Shown here in pieces: positions 58,875-64,000 of a DNA stretch of 64,000 nt (within the stretch, counting starts at the first letter, position 1; each line of letters starts with the position of its first letter). Origin of the DNA: Chelonoidis abingdonii (taxonomy: Eukaryota > Chordata > Testudines > Testudinidae); contig NC_133770.1 of assembly GCF_003597395.2 (NCBI RefSeq), positions 81,291,591 through 81,355,590 of the forward strand, in the 5' to 3' direction. The position numbers and the translations under genes are program-made. Below the pieces are notes generated by a model. That model had not been told where the DNA came from and did not search any database. It saw nothing but the letters and a program-made list of their open reading frames with translations.

Positions 58875-59414
58875 CAGTGGTTCTCAAACTTTTTTGGACC
58901 AGGACCTATTTGTAAACACTGACAGCCAGTTCCAACCCAGTAAATAGCTTAAGTAGAAAACAAACAAGTATTTTGGCCCCAAAATACTTATTACCTACTA
59001 TTACATTACATTATTTATTATTACATATATATAATAAACAAAACCAATAATCATAACAAGTTAAAGCCACAGCCAGTAGCAGAACAGAAGTAAGGGTGGC
59101 AGTATCATGCCATGCCACCCTTCCTTCTACGCTGCTGCTGGTGGTGGCACTGCCTTCAGAGCTGGGCACCGGGCCAGCAGCCGCCACTCTCCGGCAGCCC
59201 AGCAATAAAGGTAGCACCACTGCCAGCAGCAGCATAGAAGTAAGGGTGGCAATATCATTGGTATGCACAGCATTAACATACAGTAAGGCACAAGTGGCAT
59301 CTATTTTTTAAAAGTTGTACGCAAAATATAATCTATTTTTAAATTTGTTCGCAACTCTTTCGTACATTCTTATGGCCCACTTTTGAGTTTCCACCCATGT
59401 GTTGAGAAACGCTG
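58875..59414. mobile_element. hAT MITE, 540 bp
   Basis: It begins cagtggttctcaaacttttt and ends gttgagaaacgctg. The flanking 8-mers gtctgtat (58867-58874) and gtccatat (59415-59422) match at 6 of 8 positions. The interior carries a repeated phrase (cagcagaacagaagtaaggg / cagcagcatagaagtaaggg). Confidence 0.78.
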
Positions 59415-59422
59415 GTCCATAT

Positions 59423-60105
59423 TGTGACAAAGTTCCTCCTCTACCTTGGTGGGTCCTGCACTTATTGATGGATTTGCTCACTTCACAGATTCACCCTGTG
59501 GGTTAGGAAAAAGCCCAGAGACCTTCCCCTCTGGTAGAAGCCAAAGTCCAGGTCAATTCCTCCTGTGTTTGATCAGGAATTGGGAGGTTTGGGAGGGAAC
59601 CCAGGCCCGCCCTCTATTCCGGGTTCCAGACCAGGGCCCTGTGGACTGCAGCTGTATAGAGTGCCTCCTGGTACGGTTGCACGACAGCTACAACTCCCTG
59701 AGCTACTTCCCCATGACCTCCTTCCAACACCTTCTTTGTCCTCACCATCGGTCCTTCCTCCTGATGTCTGATAACACTTGTACTTCTCAGTCCTCCAGCA
59801 TTATGCCTACTCACTCAGCTTCTTGCACACCTCTTGCTCCCAGTTCCTCACACGCACCTCCTCTCCTCTGGCTCCCTGGATCTCTCTCGGCCTGACTGGA
59901 GTGAGCCCTTTTATAGGGTCAGAGAGGTCTTAATTAGAGTCAGGTGCTTTACACCTCACCTGATTTTTAGCAGGTTAATGGAGTTCTCATTAGCCTGGAG
60001 CAGCCCTTGCTCTGGTCACTCAGGGAACAGAAAACTGCTTATCCAGTGACCAGTATATCTCAATTCTACTACTCTGCTGTTCCCAACTGGCCTGGGTATA
60101 TCACA
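59423..60105. mobile_element. Second solo LTR, next to the hAT MITE
   Basis: Bounded by TGTGACAAAG and GGTATATCACA (TG...CA), 683 bp. The 4-mer atat lies on both sides (59419-59422 and 60106-60109). A TATA-like cttttatagggtc is near 59908. It sits just past the outer duplication of the MITE at 58875-59414 and its right flank opens into a DIRS. No internal coding sequence accompanies it. Family not identified. Confidence 0.72.
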
Positions 60106-60460
60106 ATATATATATTTTCTACTATTGGTGCATGTGTCCCACACACTCAAGATTGGAGTCTTTGGCCGTAGTGCCCACTGGGTCCACATGTGCGACAAAT
60201 GTCCCGCTGGTCACAAAGGGCAGTGCAGGGCCAATCCCAGAATCCAGTTTATACCTGGACCCTCTGGCAAAAGGAAAGGAGGTCAGGTTGTGTTGCCCAT
60301 ATATATATTACACATCTCAAAGAATTCTAGTTACTGTGCAGGTAAAGCAACTCTTTGAGTGCTTGTCTATGTACATATTCCATTCTTGGTGACTCCCAAG
60401 CAGTAACCTGAACTAAGGTGCTGGGTGCTTAGAGTCTTATCTAGACTCTAAACATCCCTG

Positions 60461-61041
60461 CCAAAAGCAGCATCTGCTCTGAAGGTATGTATGGAATCCC
60501 AGGTGGATGCTTTACAAATGTCCATTATGGGACTACTTCTCAAGGAAGCAGCAAAAGTTGCTTGCATTTAGTGAGATGAGTTCTAATATTAACTGGAGAA
60601 TCTAATGTTGCTAGTTCACAGCAGAATCCAATAACCCATTTAGATAATGTTTGGAGGTAAACAGTATGGTTTTTCTTCCTCTCTGCAAATGACAATTGCC
60701 TTAGGGAGACCCGGAAGGATTTTGTTTTCTGTAAGTAAAAAGCTACATCCCTATGATCATTAAGGGTATGTCGTTTAGAGTCCCTGTGACTAGACTGAGG
60801 TCTGAGGAAAATGTAGGTAGGTAGGACAGTCTGATTTAAAACAGAAGTCTGACAATATTTTCAGTAAGAAATTAGGATGTGACCTAAGAAACACCAGTTC
60901 AGAACAGAAAACAGGATAGATGGAGTATGCCTTGAGTGCACCTCTCTCCCCAATCCTCTTAACTGATGTGATTGCTAGGAGGAAGCTTTTCATGGACAGA
61001 TATAGAAGAGAATTTGCCATGGACTCAAACAGGGGTCTCAT
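60461..61041 (-). pseudogene. DIRS tyrosine recombinase remnant lacking the catalytic Tyr region
   Basis: The 61041-60790 piece reads L-S-M-K-S-F-L-L-A-I-T-S-V-K-R-I-G-E, corresponding to the Arg I region (S-A-R-R-V-S-E-L in the 17-kb copy). Further on, about 60535-60465 reads P-I-M-D-I-C-K-A-S-T-W-D-S-I-H-T-F and then directly R-A-D-A-A-F-G-R. The T-S-H-Y that carries the nucleophile in the 17-kb copy is deleted between H-T-F and R-A-D-A. This remnant therefore cannot be active even apart from its frameshifts. Confidence 0.72.
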
Positions 61042-61941
61042 GAGGACCCCCAGTGCTACATTAAGAATCCATGTGGGGATTGCCTTCCCTTATAAGTAGA
61101 AAAACTCTTAAACCCCTGAGAAATCTGAACATTAAAACAGAATACCCCTGTAGATGAATGGTAAGTGTTAATAGCTGAAAGATGCACCCTGACAGAGCTA
61201 AGTGAAAGCCCAGAGTTCTTTAGAGAGCAGATAATCTAACATTGCAGGAACATATATCTCAAGAGGCTGTCAGTGATGATGTTCACACCAAGCCAAAAAT
61301 CTTCTCCATTTAGTAAGTTTGTCTAACGGAGTCTTTCCTATTATTTGTTATAATGTTCTGTACATCAGTTGATCATAACCTCTATTTCTGAGATCCATCC
61401 AGAAACCATGTTGTGAGATGTAGCGTGGATAGGTTGGAACAGAGGATAGCTCCTTCATTCTGAGACAGCAGGTCTAGAATTAGTTTCAGAGGACAGAAAA
61501 ATAATTGCATCACTTCTGTGCAACAGAACTATCACAGCTAGGCAGAAACTATGAGGATAACTTTGCCTTCATCTTGTCTGAACTTTCAAGTACACTTGGG
61601 AGCAGTGGAATTAGTGGATAAGCACATCTCACTGCATTGGACCACAAAATGAGAAACACGTGAAAGTGATCCTAAACTCTGTCCACCTCTGGAACAGAAA
61701 ATTTGACACTTTTTCCTGTTCCTCTCAAGTAAGTCTTATGATGGACGATCACATTCCTTGAAAATTGACTGAAATCACTGAATTGTGAATTCTCTATCCA
61801 CTTGTGGTCTAACAAAGTGTCTGCTCAAGTCATCCACCGGAATGTTCTATAGACCTGGAAGATGAATTGCAGAGAAAGATAACTAAGGCAACAGTTTCAT
61901 AACTGAACTGCTTTTTGGCACAGAGGAGATGAACATGGCCC

Positions 61942-62201
61942 TCACTGACTGTTTATATAAAACATGGCAGTTGTGCTATCTGTCATGATCTGAATGTATG
62001 GTCTTTGAATCAGAGGAAAGAAATGTAAGTACGCTTTGCAAACAACTCCAAGTTCCAATATAGTTGTGTGAATGAGTCTCCTCGCAAGTCCATTTGTCTC
62101 ATGCTTGGTTGGTATTCTAAGCACATTCCCAAACCCAGATGTGAGGCATCTGCTACCACAGTTTCGGCTGGAAGAGTGGAGAGAAGGGAATTCCTCTGCA
62201 C
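61942..62201 (-). pseudogene. DIRS RNase H remnant
   Basis: Two overlapping frames give V-V-A-D-A-S-H-L-G-L-G-M-C-L-E-Y (the first catalytic Asp region), then L-Y-W-N-L-E-L-F-A-K-R-T-Y (the Glu helix). A frame change leads into I-Q-I-M-T-D-S-T-T-A-M-F-Y-I-N-S-Q (the second Asp). The order and spacing match DIRS RNase H. The D, E and D residues survive, but the frame is broken. Confidence 0.75.
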
Positions 62202-62644
62202 ACCTTGCTAGGGTCCTTCTAACAGCTCAACAAGGAGAACACATCTTACTGAATGTCTGAGGCATGTCCAAGTTGGCCTGCTCAGAATGTAAACTGATTT
62301 AGTAAGGCCTGCATGCAGAATACATGTTAGCCTGCAGTGAAGCAAAAGTGCAGGCCGCCATGTGACCCCAGCAGGCTCAGACAAGTTCTTCTCTTGTTTG
62401 AGAATTTGTCTGAAGTTATGTGATGTGCATGCACAGTTTCAAACCTATCCTGGGGTAAGTAAGCTCTTCCTGTCTTGGAGTCAAAACGATCCCTATAAAA
62501 TCTGTTGCATTAGTGTCAAAATGGATTTCTCAGCTGAAGGACATGAAGAGCTGAAGAATGCACTGGATGAAGTTCTGCAGATGATGCTGAGACTTCCCTT
62601 TGATAAGCCAGTTGTGGATACCCTTAAGGAGCTAGGGGACAATA

Positions 62645-62930
62645 GCATATGTCTACCCTGAAATTAGACATCAACAGCTGGCCTGTGCCAGCTGACTCAG
62701 GCTCGCAGGGCTCAGGCTAAGGCACTATTTAATTTCATTGTAGATGTTTGGTCTCAGGCTGCAGCCCAAGCTCTGAGACCCTCCCACCTCACAGGGTCCT
62801 AGAGCCGAGGCTCCAGCCCAAGCCCAAATGTCCACACTACAATTAAACAGCCCCTTTGCCCAAGACCCATGAGCCCAAGTCAGCAGGCATGGGCCAGCCA
62901 TAGATTTTTAATCAAAGTACAGACATACCC
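62645..62930. mobile_element. 286-bp MITE nested in the DIRS
   Basis: The left end gcatatgtctaccctgaaat and the right end atcaaagtacagacataccc are inverted (TIR related to GGGTATGTCTACACTG). The interior has paired phrases (ggctgcagcccaagctctga / ggctccagcccaagcccaaa). The TIR core GTCTACACT is shared with the MITEs at 26.6, 33.2 and 51.5 kb. Confidence 0.75.
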
Positions 62931-64000
62931 CATTATGTGCACCTCCTACCACTAGATTCCGTTAAATACCTAAGTGTTACAGAGAGGCAAAAGGGTAGAA
63001 CTCTGTACTAGAAATGGTTGTGACCTACCAAGAATCTTAAATATGTCTTGTGTACAAGATGTATGGCCATATGAAAGCAAGCACTGTAGAGGGCATGAGC
63101 CGCAAACCAATTTTATGGATCTAGAGCAGACATTGTTGAGGCTATGGTGACTATTCTAAACTTTTTCTGGCAGATGTAGGCACTGGGCACACTCAAATCC
63201 ATAAATGACTTCAATCAAACTGTGTGGGTATGAGGTATTATAGTAGAAACATTTCTCCTGCAATGTCGAGGAACTCTAGTGACTCCACTTCCCAAGGTAA
63301 GTCTCTTATGAGAAGGGTTCCTGAATAGGGATGAGGAAATAGATGTAAATAGAACTGTATGGAATAGTCTGTTTAAACACTCTGTCTAACCCAATTGTTC
63401 ATTGTTACCAAGTTTCATAACAGCTTTCCCCCTTTCCCCCAAAAGAAGAGAGAGTTTCCAAAACGGAAGCAAAGAAGAAAAATCAAAAGCAATTAATCTG
63501 CATCTCTCCACAAGTCCATCAAAAGGACTGCTTACTTGATGAAGCCAGCTGGGAGGCAGAAATAGTTGATATAAAAGATTTTCTCTTCTGGAGTCACTGA
63601 CACTTTCAAGGAAGTTTTAGGACCTTGAATAGTGCTTGGTGCTGTTTTTTGACTAGAGTAAGAATGGGATCTACTCTTATCTCTTCATTGCAGCATACAG
63701 ATTCCTAAAGAACAAAGTATGGCACAGGAATATCCTTAAAGATGTGAAGGGCATCATCTATCTTTCCGCTGACCAAACTGGAGCCCCATGAACAGAACAT
63801 CCTCCACGGTAGAATGTACTTCTCTTGAGAGCCCAGAAAAGTGCCTTGTCACTATAGGTGAATCAAATAGTGGTACCCACAGCATTCAGTGCTGTCTGCA
63901 GAGATGTACTTGCATCTAACTGACCCACAGCAATCAGGGACCTGAAGTCTGCTCTCTGTGGCAGTTTGTTTCTCCAGCCTAAACTTACTGTAGTTTAACA

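Larger units (their letters stand above)
60110..64000 (-). mobile_element. DIRS-type retrotransposon, cut off by the window end
   Basis: Read on the minus strand. Gag-like text is at about 64000-63500, RNase H at 62201-61942 and tyrosine recombinase at 61041-60461. The terminal unit (ctcaaagaattctagttact, then ctttgagtgcttgtctatg) is at 60310-60375. It is a different, more diverged copy than the DIRS at 17.2 kb. A MITE is nested at 62645-62930. All frames are broken. Confidence 0.75.

Noticed and set aside
28000..64000. N-terminal SNRK kinase exons (Gly-loop, VAVK, HRD, DFG)
   Set aside because: I looked for these motifs on the minus strand and found none; the exons are most likely beyond the window.
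1..64000. CRISPR arrays, bacterial operons, rRNA genes
   Set aside because: No regularly spaced direct repeats, ribosome-binding sites or rRNA-like sequence were seen; the window is vertebrate nuclear DNA.

Overview
This is vertebrate nuclear DNA: AT-rich intronic sequence with GT-AG introns and dense interspersed repeats. The repeat set suggests a turtle, or at least a sauropsid. It includes a CR1 LINE of the turtle/crocodilian type, tRNA-derived SINEs, Penelope-like elements with a GIY-YIG endonuclease, DIRS tyrosine-recombinase retrotransposons and many hAT elements. The species call is inference; the families were recognised by eye and not by search.

The one host gene is SNRK (SNF-related serine/threonine kinase), on the minus strand. 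Its last four coding exons are present: 27465-27324, 23118-22906, 14178-14044 and 4751-3533. They are followed by a 3' UTR running to about position 850. All visible splice sites are GT/AG and the phases join without a frame break. The exons encode the second half of the kinase lobe, the UBA-like segment and the whole acidic/Ser-rich C-terminal tail, about 569 residues. The first ~196 codons are not in the window, so the intron upstream of 27465 is longer than 36.5 kb.

Everything else is intron, 3' flank or mobile DNA. From left to right it holds: inverted SINE-like dimers (1-700); a CR1 with a Penelope insertion (5.6-8.7 kb); an unassigned 1.2-kb TIR element (12.1-13.3 kb); a CR1 3' end (14.8-15.4 kb); and a DIRS element split by a ZBED5-like hAT (17.2-22.6 kb). 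Next come a rearranged Penelope (23.6-24.6 kb), hAT MITEs, two hAT transposase remnants (28.5-31.3 kb), a SINE and a MITE (32.7-33.4 kb), and a solo LTR with a perfect 5-bp TSD (34.8-35.8 kb). These are followed by a second DIRS with a gag-like remnant (37.1-39.9 kb), a SINE and hAT MITE (40.4-42.0 kb), a GC-rich tandem-repeat element (45.2-45.7 kb) and a miniature DIRS (48.7-49.5 kb). The right end holds a MITE (51.5 kb), an inverted partner of the 12-kb element (53.7-54.8 kb), a 3.4-kb unclassified DNA transposon with long TIRs (55.3-58.7 kb), a hAT MITE, a second solo LTR and a fourth DIRS that runs off the window end.

The element at 55.3-58.7 kb is the best candidate for something poorly described. 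It has long imperfect terminal inverted repeats and a broken multi-frame protein that matches no transposase superfamily I can name. All transposon and retroelement coding regions seen are decayed by frameshifts and stops, so the only gene likely to make protein here is SNRK.
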